A stretch of 64,000 nucleotides of DNA, taken from NCBI RefSeq assembly GCF_002834385.1, contig NZ_PITQ01000009.1, forward strand, positions 113,249 through 177,248, written 5' to 3'. The notes below the pieces were generated by a model. The model saw nothing but the letters and a program-made list of their open reading frames with translations. It made no database searches and was not told the DNA's origin. The translations under genes and the position numbers were made by a program. The DNA is from Rahnella sp. AA. GTDB lineage: Bacteria; Pseudomonadota; Gammaproteobacteria; Enterobacterales; Enterobacteriaceae. Positions 55,197-64,000 of this stretch are shown here, piece after piece; the stretch's first letter is position 1; each line of letters opens with the position of its first letter.

Positions 55197-57548
55197 ATGA
55201 CCATTTCGACGATTTACCAGGGTACCCGTTTCAAAACCGGCCTGACCGCCATCGCGCTGGCGGTTTGCTCTCCGCTCGCCGTTGCGGCGGCCACGCTTAC
55301 CGTTTCACTTCCGGCTCAGCCGCTGATCGCCTCGCTGAATACGCTGGCACAGCAGGCTGGCGTGCAGCTGATTGCCGCGCCCGAATCTGTGGCGCAAAAA
55401 ACGGCTCCGGCCGTGAAGGGAACAATGACGCTGGAAGCCGCGCTTGGCCGTGTGCTGCAAGGCTCCGGCCTGAGTTTCAGCATTGAAAATGACACGGTTG
55501 TCGTCGCCCCGCAGCCTGCTGCCGGTTCCGATACTATGACGGTGAACGGGCAATCTGGCGCGTGGACCACCGTCCCTCAGGAAAGCAATTCCGCCACCAA
55601 AACCGACACACCGCTGCTTGAAGTCCCGCAGTCAGTTTCCGTGGTGACGCGCGAGCGTATGGATCGCCAGAACGTGCAAACCGTGACGGAAGCGCTGCGT
55701 TATGTGCCGGGCGTGAAAACCGAAACCTACGGCGTCGATCCGAAAGGTTATGACTGGATTTATATTCGCGGCTTTAATGCCCTGACCACCAACGATTACC
55801 GCGATGGCCTGCGTCAGCTCAATAACAGCTACAGCTATTTCCGCACCGAGCCATACGCGCTGGAACGCATTGATATCGTGCGCGGGCCGTCATCCACCCT
55901 TTTCGGGCTGGGCGATGCGGGCGGGATTGTGAACCGCGTCAGCAAACTGCCGTCCGCGCAGGGCGTGCATGACGTTCAGGTTGAACTGGGCAATTTCAAC
56001 CGCCGTCAGGCACAGTTTGATATGAGCGACAAAATTGACGATGACAGCCACTATCTGTACCGCGTCATTGGCCTCGCCCGCGACAGCGACACGCAATTTC
56101 AGTACAAAAACGGGCCGGACGTGGAAGACAACCGCCTGTATCTCGCGCCATCGTTTACCTGGCTGCCAGACGATCAGACCAGCCTGACCCTGCGTGCAGA
56201 TTACCTGCGTGATACGTCCGGCGGCACCGTTTCCGTGCTCACTAAACCGGGCGGCAACGTTACTGATACCCTGCTCGGCGATTACAACTACAACCATTTT
56301 CGTCAGGAACAGTTCACCGTGGGTTATGAGCTGAGCCATCAGTTCAACGACATTTTCCAGGTGCGCCAGAACGTGCGCTACGGCCAGACTGACACCATTC
56401 TTAACAACCTGCTGCCGGGTAACGTCAATTTCACCACCGGCACCGTCTCGCGTAACGCCATCCGTTTTGATGAACACATGCGCGCGTTCAATATGGATAA
56501 CCAGTTGCAGGCCGATTTCGCCACCGGTCCGGTGACGCACCGCCTGCTGACCGGGCTGGATTACAGCCGCCTCGACGGCAATGCCAAACGTTTTGGCGCG
56601 GCCGCTCCGGCGCTGGATATCTACAATCCGGTGTACGGGCTGGATATCGCGGATCCGACTTACGCGCTCAATGACAACGATCAGACCACCGCACAGCTCG
56701 GCGTTTACATGCAGGATCAGATTTCCCTGACGCCAAAATGGCTGCTGACATTGGGCGGCCGTCATGATGACGTGAGTATGCGTACCGAAAATAACCTGAC
56801 TGACACCACCAGCTGGGTGGACAAAGGCGCCTGGACCGGGCGCGCCGGTCTGACCTATCTGGCCGAAAACGGACTTGCGCCATACATCAGCTACGCCGAA
56901 TCTTTTGTGCCAAACAGCGGCACCGACAGCAAGAACCGTACGTTTGATCCGAGCCAGGCGCATCAGTATGAAGTCGGCGTGAAATATCAGCCGGACCCAA
57001 CGCTGCTGATGACGCTGGCGGCGTTCGATATCACCAAAAGTAACGTGCTCACCAATGAGATCGTGAATAACGTGCTCACCGGATATCAGGTGGCGTCCGG
57101 CGAAGTACGTTCGCGCGGTATCGAAGCCGAAACCACGGTGAAGCTGACGGAAAATCTGGATGCGCTGGCGTCGTACACCTACACCGAAACGGAAATCACC
57201 AAGAGCAACAACGGCGATCGCGGCAAACAACAGGCTAACGTGCCGAAACATATGGCATCGACCTGGCTGAACTACGGTTTCCATCAGGGTGTGCTCGACG
57301 GCCTGCTGCTCAGCACCGGCGTGCGTTATGTCGGCAGCATGTATGGCGATAACGCCAACACCCTTCCGGTGAAGAACTTCGCGCTGGTGGATGCGGGTGC
57401 GAAATATCAGGTGAACCAGCATGTGACGGTCGGATTCAACATTCAGAACCTGTTTGATCACCACTATGTCGGCACCTGTGACGACGACACCAGCTGCTAT
57501 CCGGGGCAGGAACGGACGTTTATCGGCTCGCTGAAATACAGCTTCTGA
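55197..57548 (+). CDS. TonB-dependent siderophore receptor with STN signalling domain
   Basis: 783 residues from the ATG at 55197 (GGGGAT ribosome site; a TTG at 55173 is less likely). Signal peptide about 1-31, STN domain about 32-110 (LTVSLPAQPLIASLNTLAQQAGVQL, GLSFSIENDTVVVAP), a TonB-box-like DTMTV, plug (LLEVPQSVSVVTRERMDRQ, RGPSSTLFGLGDAGGIVNRVSK) and a 22-strand barrel ending in Phe. The C-terminal VGTCDDDTSCYPGQER resembles ferric-hydroxamate receptors (FhuA/FoxA group). The STN domain and adjacent sigma/FecR genes indicate cell-surface signalling. The exact siderophore is unknown. It shares one base with the next start. Confidence 0.93.
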   Translation: MTISTIYQGTRFKTGLTAIALAVCSPLAVAAATLTVSLPAQPLIASLNTLAQQAGVQLIAAPESVAQKTAPAVKGTMTLEAALGRVLQGSGLSFSIENDTVVVAPQPAAGSDTMTVNGQSGAWTTVPQESNSATKTDTPLLEVPQSVSVVTRERMDRQNVQTVTEALRYVPGVKTETYGVDPKGYDWIYIRGFNALTTNDYRDGLRQLNNSYSYFRTEPYALERIDIVRGPSSTLFGLGDAGGIVNRVSKLPSAQGVHDVQVELGNFNRRQAQFDMSDKIDDDSHYLYRVIGLARDSDTQFQYKNGPDVEDNRLYLAPSFTWLPDDQTSLTLRADYLRDTSGGTVSVLTKPGGNVTDTLLGDYNYNHFRQEQFTVGYELSHQFNDIFQVRQNVRYGQTDTILNNLLPGNVNFTTGTVSRNAIRFDEHMRAFNMDNQLQADFATGPVTHRLLTGLDYSRLDGNAKRFGAAAPALDIYNPVYGLDIADPTYALNDNDQTTAQLGVYMQDQISLTPKWLLTLGGRHDDVSMRTENNLTDTTSWVDKGAWTGRAGLTYLAENGLAPYISYAESFVPNSGTDSKNRTFDPSQAHQYEVGVKYQPDPTLLMTLAAFDITKSNVLTNEIVNNVLTGYQVASGEVRSRGIEAETTVKLTENLDALASYTYTETEITKSNNGDRGKQQANVPKHMASTWLNYGFHQGVLDGLLLSTGVRYVGSMYGDNANTLPVKNFALVDAGAKYQVNQHVTVGFNIQNLFDHHYVGTCDDDTSCYPGQERTFIGSLKYSF

Positions 57549-58468
57549 TGTCCGCTTTTTTACTCAGTCGTCGTGACTGTCTGAAAGCGTTGCTGGCGCT
57601 GCCGTGGGTAAATGCCCCGGCGGCGCTGGCCGCTTCATCCCAGCCCTTAACGACAAACGCAGATCGTATTATCGCGATTAACTGGCTGGCGGCGGAAACC
57701 CTGCTGTCACTGGGCATTACGCCGCTGGCTGTTTCCGATGTGGGCTATTTCCACCGCCGGATCGCCGAACCCGTTTTACCGGAAAAGGTGCAGGATATCG
57801 GCCCGTACTGGGAACCGAATATCGAGCTTATCGCCGCCCTGAAACCCGCGCTGATCCTCAGCGATATGATCGCGCCCGCCCTTCTCGACAGCCTGCAACG
57901 CATCGCGCCGGTGCAAGTCGTTTCGGTTTATCCCGCTGCGGGCGATCTCTGGCTGGCATTAGTCAGTTTTACTGCCGGTCTGGGCAAATCATTCTCCGCA
58001 TCCGCGCAGGCAGCGCAGCTGATAAACCGCGCCACCCGAGCCCTCAGTGACGGCCAGCAACGGCTCAGCCGCGCGGCCGGTCAGCGGATCCTGGTGGCGG
58101 TGCGCAGTCAGGACGGTAAATACGCCACGGTGTATGGCCGGAACAGCCTGCCGGACGTCATTCTCACCCGCCTCGGCCTGCGCAACGCCTGGACGCAGCC
58201 GGTTGGCGCGATGGGCACGGCAAACGTCAGCGTTGAAAAGCTGGCGTCTTTGCCCGCTGACTGGCTGTTTTACACCGAATTACCGACGACGCTGACGCAG
58301 GTTTCCCGCCTTCGCCAGCCGGACGGATTATGGCAACAACTGCCGCTGGTTGCGGGCGGACGCGCACGGGAACTGACGCATTTCTTTCCGTTTGGCGGCC
58401 TGACGACAGCCACTGGTCTGGCGCAGCACATCACGACAGCGCTCACGGATCCTGACTCTCATGCGTAA
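57548..58468 (+). CDS. Iron-hydroxamate ABC transporter binding protein, FhuD-like
   Basis: 306 residues with a Tat-like signal (SRRDCLKALLALPW). Periplasmic binding protein of the FhuD class: RIIAINWLAAETLLSLGITPLAVSD, DIGPYWEPNIELIAALKPALIL and a C-terminal half containing ARELTHFFPFGG. It carries ferric hydroxamates across the periplasm. Its start overlaps the receptor stop (TGATG) and its stop overlaps the permease by 8 bases, so the three genes are tightly coupled. Confidence 0.92.
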   Translation: MSAFLLSRRDCLKALLALPWVNAPAALAASSQPLTTNADRIIAINWLAAETLLSLGITPLAVSDVGYFHRRIAEPVLPEKVQDIGPYWEPNIELIAALKPALILSDMIAPALLDSLQRIAPVQVVSVYPAAGDLWLALVSFTAGLGKSFSASAQAAQLINRATRALSDGQQRLSRAAGQRILVAVRSQDGKYATVYGRNSLPDVILTRLGLRNAWTQPVGAMGTANVSVEKLASLPADWLFYTELPTTLTQVSRLRQPDGLWQQLPLVAGGRARELTHFFPFGGLTTATGLAQHITTALTDPDSHA

Positions 58469-60383
58469 ATTTTCTCCGTTGCCCTGGCTGATTATCCTGC
58501 CGCTGGCGCTGCTGTGCGCCCTGCTGTTAATCAGCAATCTCGGTCGCCTTCATGCCGGTAATCTGCCTTCCACGGCCAGCCTGTTACTGCATTACAGTTT
58601 TCTGCCACGGCTGGCGACCGGCGCGCTGGCGGGCATGGCGCTGGCGACCGCCGGTTTGCTTTTCCAGCAGGTTTTGCGCAATCCGCTGGCGGAACCGGCC
58701 ACTTTAGGGATTGCCGCCGGTGCCAATCTGGCGATGTCGGCGGGCATTATCGTTTTCCCCGGTTTGCTGGTTTTCGGCCTGACGAATCTGGCGCTGGCCG
58801 GTGCGGCGCTGACCGTGCTGGTACTTTATCTGCTGATCGCCCGTCAGGGGCTGGATCCGCTGAAAATCATTCTGACCGGCATGGTCATCAGCCTGTACGG
58901 TAACTCCGTGAATACGCTGATGGTGTTGTTCAACCATGATTATCTGAGTGATTTATTCAGCTGGCAGGCCGGTTCGCTGAACCAGAACGGCTGGCCGGTC
59001 GCGCAGTTTTTACTGTTGCCGGTGCTGTGTCTGATGGCGGGAAGCGCGCTGCTGGCAAGACCGCTGATGCTGATCGGTCTGTCAGATCAGAGCGCCGGTG
59101 CGCTGGGCGTTTCTGTGGTGAAAATCCGCATCGCCACGCTCGCGGTTGCCGTGGCGCTCAGCGCGCTCATCACGAGTCAGGTCGGCATCATCAGTTTTAT
59201 CGGGCTGGCCGCTCCGGCGCTGGTGCGTCTGGCAGGCGTCCGGCGCTTCACGCATCAGCTGATTTGCGTGCCGCTGGCCGGTGCCGGGCTGCTGACCGCC
59301 GTCGATCAACTGGCGCAATTTCTCTCACCCGCAGGCGGGGATTTGCCGACCGGTGCGCTCGCCGGATTACTCAGCGCGCCGCTGATGCTGATGTTGCTGT
59401 TCCGCCAGCGCAATCCGTATATCGCCCCGCAAACGTTAAACATGCCGGTGTTACGCACGCTGACGCGCCGCCGGATTGCCGCTCTGCTGCTGATGCTCGC
59501 CTGCGGCATCGCGCTTTCGCTGTTCTTCAACCGTACGCCCGGTACCGCGGCAGCAGCCGGTTCACTTCTGCAATGGCGCTGGCCGCGGATGCTTGGTGCG
59601 CTCAGCGCGGGTGCGATGCTGGCGGTGGCCGGTGTGCTGATCCAGCGACAGAGCGGCAATCCGCTGGCAAGCCCGGAACTGCTCGGTATCAGCAGCGGCG
59701 CATCGCTGATGGTGGTGTTGCTGGTGATCCTGTTTAATCAGCCGCTGTCGCAGCTTTTCCCTGCCGCGCTGGCGGGCAGTTTGCTGGCAATTTTCACACT
59801 GTTTATGTTCGGCATGCGCTCGCGTTTCCAGCCGCAATCGATGGTGATGGTCGGGCTGTGTCTGACCAACCTGAGTATGGCGCTGAGCATGTTGTTGCTG
59901 ATGAGCGGCGACCCGCGCGCGATGATGCTGCTCAACTGGAGCACCGGCTCGACCGCCGGGATCACGCCTGCGCGCGCGATGTGGGGCGCGGGACAGGCGC
60001 TGATGCTGATCCCGCTGGCCTTGTTATTGCAGCGCCGGATTACATTGCTGAGCCTCGGGCAGCAGACCACGCGGGCCCTCGGTGCCGGCGTGCGCCGCAG
60101 CAATATGCTGATTTTACTGCTCGCCGCCGCACTGACCGCAGGCGGCACGCTGCTGATTGGCCCGCTGAGTTTTGTCGGCCTGATTGCGCCGCAGCTTGCC
60201 CGCTACAGCGGCGCGAACCGTTTTCGTGCGCAATGCCTGCTCGCCGCGCTGTATGGCGGATTGCTGATGGTGATCGCCGACTGGTTGGGCCGCAATATTG
60301 CCTGGCCGTGGCCGGTATCAGCCGGGATGCTCTGTGCATTGCTCGGGGGGCCGTGGTTTTTGTGGGGGCTGGTGAGGCGGTAG
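58461..60383 (+). CDS. Iron-hydroxamate ABC transporter permease, fused FhuB-like
   Basis: 640 residues made of two homologous FecCD-type halves (FQQVLRNPLAEPATLGIAAGANL in the first; IQRQSGNPLASPELLGISSGASL in the second), about twenty membrane helices. A fused double permease is diagnostic of FhuB; separate C/D subunits are usual for other iron-siderophore systems. Each half ends with a GPLSFVGLIAPQLAR-like motif (second half) or ISFIGLAAPALVR (first half). No ATPase gene follows. Confidence 0.93.
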   Translation: MRKFSPLPWLIILPLALLCALLLISNLGRLHAGNLPSTASLLLHYSFLPRLATGALAGMALATAGLLFQQVLRNPLAEPATLGIAAGANLAMSAGIIVFPGLLVFGLTNLALAGAALTVLVLYLLIARQGLDPLKIILTGMVISLYGNSVNTLMVLFNHDYLSDLFSWQAGSLNQNGWPVAQFLLLPVLCLMAGSALLARPLMLIGLSDQSAGALGVSVVKIRIATLAVAVALSALITSQVGIISFIGLAAPALVRLAGVRRFTHQLICVPLAGAGLLTAVDQLAQFLSPAGGDLPTGALAGLLSAPLMLMLLFRQRNPYIAPQTLNMPVLRTLTRRRIAALLLMLACGIALSLFFNRTPGTAAAAGSLLQWRWPRMLGALSAGAMLAVAGVLIQRQSGNPLASPELLGISSGASLMVVLLVILFNQPLSQLFPAALAGSLLAIFTLFMFGMRSRFQPQSMVMVGLCLTNLSMALSMLLLMSGDPRAMMLLNWSTGSTAGITPARAMWGAGQALMLIPLALLLQRRITLLSLGQQTTRALGAGVRRSNMLILLLAAALTAGGTLLIGPLSFVGLIAPQLARYSGANRFRAQCLLAALYGGLLMVIADWLGRNIAWPWPVSAGMLCALLGGPWFLWGLVRR

Positions 60384-60411
60384 GATCGCGGCGGACGGGG
60401 TTTACCGCCCC

Positions 60412-60444
60412 AAAAAAAAAGGGCTGCCATTCCTCCGGCAGCCC
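60412..60444 (-). terminator. Intrinsic terminator of the autotransporter gene
   Basis: On the minus strand GGGCTGCC pairs with GGCAGCCC (60437-60444 with 60421-60428), followed by nine T residues (60420-60412). It lies 20 bases after the autotransporter stop. Confidence 0.92.
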
Positions 60445-60463
60445 CTGAAACTTATTTAAAAAA

Positions 60464-63400
60464 TCAGAAGTTATATTTAACCCTGATCATCCCCTCCTGC
60501 GACTGGTATCCCTGCTGATTACTGCCCGTGTAGCTAAACGACGTACTCAATCTCGGGGTGAATTTAACGTCCACACCCGCTTCGTACTCTACGATATCGC
60601 GCCCTAACGTATCGCTTTGCACCGTAAACACGGTGCCGTCGTTACTCGCCACAGTGCCGTTGTTGTCGTTCATCAGTTCACGGCGATACGTCACTTTCAA
60701 CGCCGGCGTCACTTCCGTGTTGCCCCATGCCAGCCCCTGCGAAACCTTAACCCCAATATTCGGTTGCAGGCTGTCGTAGCGTTTTGAATTACCCTGCACC
60801 TTCATGCTATTGATAAAGCTGTTAAACTCTTCTCCATTTGACGACATATTTTCGTCAAAGCCAGAATAAAACACGTTCAGGCTGTCGAGGCCAATTTGCG
60901 GAACAATTTGCGTGTTCCCCATTTGCACTGGCCAGTTGAGACTCAGGCCACCGGAAACCGCATCGCCGGAAATATGACTTTTCCCTTCACCAGGGTTAAA
61001 GCCACCCATGGTGACCTGGCGTGTCACATCCGTTGGCGCGTGGGTATAACCCAGAGAGCCCGTAAGCACCATGCGGCTTAGTTTTTGCGAGGCAAACAGG
61101 TTGACCGCATAACGATTTTGCGTGGCGGATGAGCCATTGTCCGAGAGGTCAAAGTCAGAATAATCTACCGATACCCCAACGCGCGTGTCAGCAATTTCAG
61201 TGTAGCCACCGATGGAAATGCCGTTTGCTTTGGCATTACCATTGTCAGCACTCAGACGTCCGTTGCTCATGTGAGGCATGATCCACATCGCATCATCATG
61301 GTAGCAGGCGTCAGCAAGATCGCAGGCTGATTTGCCACCCGAAGCCGCAGACCAGTCAACCTGCTCCATGCTCCACTGCGTCGGTTTCTGCATCCCGATA
61401 GAAAGACGCTGAACATCGTAGGCCCGAAGATTGTCCGGCGTGACCACGAAAGTCTCGTCCTGCATGGAAGCGTTCAACGTGTCTTCCTCAGCATCCAGAA
61501 TAGCTTGCATCACCGTGTTATTGTCCTGCTCCACGGCTGTAAACGTTAATGCTGCCAGTACATCATCCTCTGCAAATGCAATATTCTCTGTTTCAGGTTG
61601 CTGCTCGTCAGTGGCGACTATTTCAGACGTCTCTGTGAACTGCGTTTCAACAACGCTTAGTTCTTCTCCCCCATCAGATGACTCCGGTGTTGAAGAACGA
61701 AGAGACTTAACCCCTGCGGCTTTGGACGTCGCTAATGTCACATTGTTGGTGGTATAACCAATTTTTTGGCTGATCCCAGCGCCACCTTCTTGTGTGACCT
61801 TAGCAAAACTGCCTTTCACGCCTTTCAGCGCACTGAGCACCGTGTAAGTTTGCGCTATGTAGGTACCCGGCGCATAGATTGCGTTGAGTGTGCCTGCAAC
61901 AGTTGCGCTACCTGTTACATTCAGCATCGCCGCGCCAAGGATCGGATCGATAGCAATACCGAGCACCGCATTAGACTGCTGAGTGTAATTACCTTTCACA
62001 TTCAGAGAACTTCCTGCGCGTTTCAGCTTAACGGTGCCACTGTTGTAGAGACTGCCGCCCACCGTGTTGTTGTACTCACTGTTCAGCGTTGCGCTGGTCT
62101 GGATACGCATATCCCCGCCTGTTGCCGCCGTAACGCTGCCCAGCGTCAGTGTGCCCCCCTGAACCTCCAGCTCGTTAGTGTAAAGATGGTTGTCGCCGGT
62201 CAGCGTCAGGTTTTTAATCCCTTGCTTGACGGCTTTACCGGTCCCTTCCTTCGACAGATTCGCCGCCAGTACGGTGTCTTCAACCGGTGCGAGATAGAGC
62301 CTGCTGTTGGTTTTCAGCAGCAGATTACCGGTAAAGGCCGAGGTATCCCCAAAGAAGGAAACACCCTGACTGCCGGTAATGTTCAGCGTACCCTTTCCTG
62401 ATATTGGGCCGTAAAGACCAAGGTTAATGCGGAATCCCCAGTTGTTGCCGTTGAGCGTACCGGTTGTATCGACTCTCAGTGCGCTGCGCAGTGTGGCACC
62501 GCTGCCACCACCGTTACCATTGGTGCCGGAGGCAATCGTGCCCCCGTCAAGTACTAACGTTTTGTTTATCCCTTCCGTTTGTTTCACATCACGCAATTCA
62601 AGGGTCGTGCCATTCCCTACCGTCAGCGAGCCGTTGCTGCTTAACAGACTGTCCCTCCCTCCCCAGGTGACGTTACTGCTATTAAAGGCGATATCACCGT
62701 CAGTCAGAGAATTATCCGTAAATGACGTTTTGATATTGTTCACGGTCAGACGTTTGCCGTTGAGCTGATATTTTCCAATCGTTGTTGTATCGGTGATGCC
62801 GTTAAAGGTGGCTGTACTGTTGTCACTCAGGCTGAGAGTGCCTAGTTTAAGCGCCCCGGCCTTGCTGTTCACCAGCGTGCCGGACGCGAGGTTGAGGTTG
62901 TTGAGAACGCTGTTACCGTTCAGGTCAAGCAGGGCGTTTTTCGCCACACTCACGATATTAGCAGCCGCCCCAAACGCATTAAGGTTCCCTGCTATCGTTT
63001 TCCCGGCTGACAGCAGCACATCACCGGTGAAGGTGTTACTCGCCGCCAGCGTCAGGTCGCCCGTACCCTGCTTATTCAGGTGGATTTTCTGGCCGGAAAT
63101 CGTGCTGTTAAGCGTGCTGCTGGAATTAACCAGCAGATTCAGTGATGACCCGTTATTTACGTCGGAGGAGGTGATGGCAGAGCCCGCCTCATTCGCTTTG
63201 ATATTCAGCGTGCCGCTGTGACCATGCAGATCGACGGTGCCGCCCGCCGCCAGATTGCTAAGACTGACTTTACTGTCAGCGTCGAGTTTTAGCGTACCGG
63301 CAGTCATACGGATATCACCGCCCGTGGCTGCGGTGGTGCTGCCCAGCGTCAGTGTGCCTGCCTGAACCTCCAGCTCGTTGGTGTAAAGATGGTTGTCGCC

Positions 63401-64000
63401 TGTCAGCGTCAGGTTTTTAATCCCTTGCTTGACGGCTTTACCGGTCCCTTCCTTCGACAGATTCGCCGCCAGTACGGTGTCTTCAACCGGTGCGAGATAG
63501 AGCCTGCTGTTGGTTTTCAGCAGCAGATTACCGGTAAAGGCCGAGGTATCCCCAAAGAAGGAAACACCCTGACTGCCGGTAATGTTCAGCGTACCCTTTC
63601 CTGATATTGGGCCGTAAAGACCAAGGTTAATGCGGAATCCCCAGTTATTGCCGTTGAGCGTACCGGTTGTATCGACTCTCAGTGCGCTGCGCAGTGTGGC
63701 ACCGCTGCCACCACCGTTACCATTGGTGCCGGAGGCAATCGCGCCCCCGTCAAGTACTAACGTTTTGTTTATCCCTTCCGTTTGTTTCACATCACGCAGT
63801 TCAAGGGTCGTGCCATTCCCTACCGTCAGCGAGCCGTTGCTGCTTAACAGACTGTCCCTCCCTCCCCAGGTGACGTTACTGCTATTAAAGGCGATATCAC
63901 CGTCAGTCAGAGAATTATCCGTAAATGACGTTTTGATATTGTTCACGGTCAGACGTTTGCCGTTGAGCTGATATTTTCCAATCGTTGTTGTATCGGTGGT
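60464..64000 (-). CDS. Autotransporter adhesin, 5'-truncated by the window
   Basis: The frame stays open to the window edge, so the N-terminus and signal are missing; about 1178 residues are visible. The passenger is a beta-helix built of repeats such as GTLTLGSTTAATGGDIRM and SNTFTGDVLLSAGKTIAGNL. A linker rich in Glu/Asp/Thr follows, then a C-terminal autotransporter beta-barrel of about 270 residues (VDWSAASGG onward), ending YNF. One Cys pair (CDLADAC) lies near the barrel start. The passenger contains a 401-residue tandem duplication. Type V (classical) secretion; probable surface adhesin. Receptor and ligand unknown. Confidence 0.9.
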   Translation of the reverse strand, partial: TTDTTTIGKYQLNGKRLTVNNIKTSFTDNSLTDGDIAFNSSNVTWGGRDSLLSSNGSLTVGNGTTLELRDVKQTEGINKTLVLDGGAIASGTNGNGGGSGATLRSALRVDTTGTLNGNNWGFRINLGLYGPISGKGTLNITGSQGVSFFGDTSAFTGNLLLKTNSRLYLAPVEDTVLAANLSKEGTGKAVKQGIKNLTLTGDNHLYTNELEVQAGTLTLGSTTAATGGDIRMTAGTLKLDADSKVSLSNLAAGGTVDLHGHSGTLNIKANEAGSAITSSDVNNGSSLNLLVNSSSTLNSTISGQKIHLNKQGTGDLTLAASNTFTGDVLLSAGKTIAGNLNAFGAAANIVSVAKNALLDLNGNSVLNNLNLASGTLVNSKAGALKLGTLSLSDNSTATFNGITDTTTIGKYQLNGKRLTVNNIKTSFTDNSLTDGDIAFNSSNVTWGGRDSLLSSNGSLTVGNGTTLELRDVKQTEGINKTLVLDGGTIASGTNGNGGGSGATLRSALRVDTTGTLNGNNWGFRINLGLYGPISGKGTLNITGSQGVSFFGDTSAFTGNLLLKTNSRLYLAPVEDTVLAANLSKEGTGKAVKQGIKNLTLTGDNHLYTNELEVQGGTLTLGSVTAATGGDMRIQTSATLNSEYNNTVGGSLYNSGTVKLKRAGSSLNVKGNYTQQSNAVLGIAIDPILGAAMLNVTGSATVAGTLNAIYAPGTYIAQTYTVLSALKGVKGSFAKVTQEGGAGISQKIGYTTNNVTLATSKAAGVKSLRSSTPESSDGGEELSVVETQFTETSEIVATDEQQPETENIAFAEDDVLAALTFTAVEQDNNTVMQAILDAEEDTLNASMQDETFVVTPDNLRAYDVQRLSIGMQKPTQWSMEQVDWSAASGGKSACDLADACYHDDAMWIMPHMSNGRLSADNGNAKANGISIGGYTEIADTRVGVSVDYSDFDLSDNGSSATQNRYAVNLFASQKLSRMVLTGSLGYTHAPTDVTRQVTMGGFNPGEGKSHISGDAVSGGLSLNWPVQMGNTQIVPQIGLDSLNVFYSGFDENMSSNGEEFNSFINSMKVQGNSKRYDSLQPNIGVKVSQGLAWGNTEVTPALKVTYRRELMNDNNGTVASNDGTVFTVQSDTLGRDIVEYEAGVDVKFTPRLSTSFSYTGSNQQGYQSQEGMIRVKYNF
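62138..62797 (-). repeat. Autotransporter tandem repeat, copy 2
   Basis: About 660 bases nearly identical to 63341-64000 with a period of 1,203 bases (401 codons). Only scattered single-base differences were seen, for example the ones that change Ala to Thr in LVLDGGA/TIASG. The intervening 543 bases are not duplicated within the window. Confidence 0.9.
63341..64000 (-). repeat. Autotransporter tandem repeat, copy 1 (runs off the window)
   Basis: Partner of 62138-62797. Similarity continues to the last base, so the repeat unit and possibly more copies extend beyond the window. Confidence 0.9.

Noticed and set aside
55890..57464. 524-codon open frame antisense to the TonB receptor
   Set aside because: High-GC shadow of a strongly conserved receptor gene; its product has no family features and no ribosome site.

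Overview
The window is a chromosomal segment from a gammaproteobacterium of the Enterobacterales, most likely Yersiniaceae. A Rahnella/Ewingella/Serratia-like genome fits best; the genus is an inference. The reasons are E. coli-like gene blocks (narXL-ychO, asr-ydgU-ydgD, hrpA/azoR, ydbL-ynbE-ydbH/ldhA/hslJ/ydbJ/ydbK), a Klebsiella-type nasR-nasFEDCBA operon, and mostly moderately high GC broken by a few AT-rich accessory stretches. I saw no rRNA, tRNA, insertion sequence or CRISPR array.

Layout. 1-3.5 kb: 3' part of narX, narL and the inverse autotransporter ychO. 3.9-7.7 kb: three-gene periplasmic gluconate 2-dehydrogenase (gamma, flavoprotein, triheme cytochrome c). 7.8-8.2 kb: a hypothetical gene. 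8.5-14.2 kb: rstA-rstB, an M32 carboxypeptidase, a 587-base interval with structured DNA and a near-consensus RstA box, the acid-shock gene asr, a 26-codon ydgU-like gene and the protease ydgD. 14.6-16.1 kb: an orphan T6SS hcp facing a small gene, a candidate effector and a DUF1493 candidate immunity gene. 16.2-25.6 kb: hrpA, azoR, the ydbH-ynbE-ydbL envelope operon and ldhA. 25.6-36 kb: accessory DNA between ldhA and hslJ, comprising a Ugp-like ABC importer with an ADPRM-like phosphodiesterase, then an AT-rich rhamnoside locus (AraC regulator, MFS, GH78). 36.3-40.9 kb: hslJ, ydbJ and pyruvate:flavodoxin oxidoreductase.

40.9-53.2 kb: nitrate assimilation. NasR (NIT-ANTAR) lies upstream of nasF, nasE, nasD, a fused nasC-nasB reading frame, nasA and a uroporphyrinogen-III methyltransferase that would supply the siroheme branch. 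The nasF control region can be read in detail: paired NtrC-like sites, a -24/-12 sigma-54 promoter, two hexaloop ANTAR hairpins, and an intrinsic terminator whose 5' arm overlaps the second hairpin. 53.4-60.4 kb: iron uptake with cell-surface signalling (FecI-like sigma, FecR-like regulator, STN-type TonB receptor, FhuD-like binding protein, fused FhuB-like permease), with two Fur-like boxes and no ATPase gene. 60.5-64 kb: the C-terminal part of a large autotransporter with a 1,203-base tandem duplication that runs off the window.

The strongest points for follow-up are the complete NasR antitermination leader, the nasC-nasB fusion that keeps an internal Shine-Dalgarno, the hcp-linked candidate effector/immunity pair, the transporter-linked ADPRM-like hydrolase, and the RstA box upstream of asr close to rstAB.
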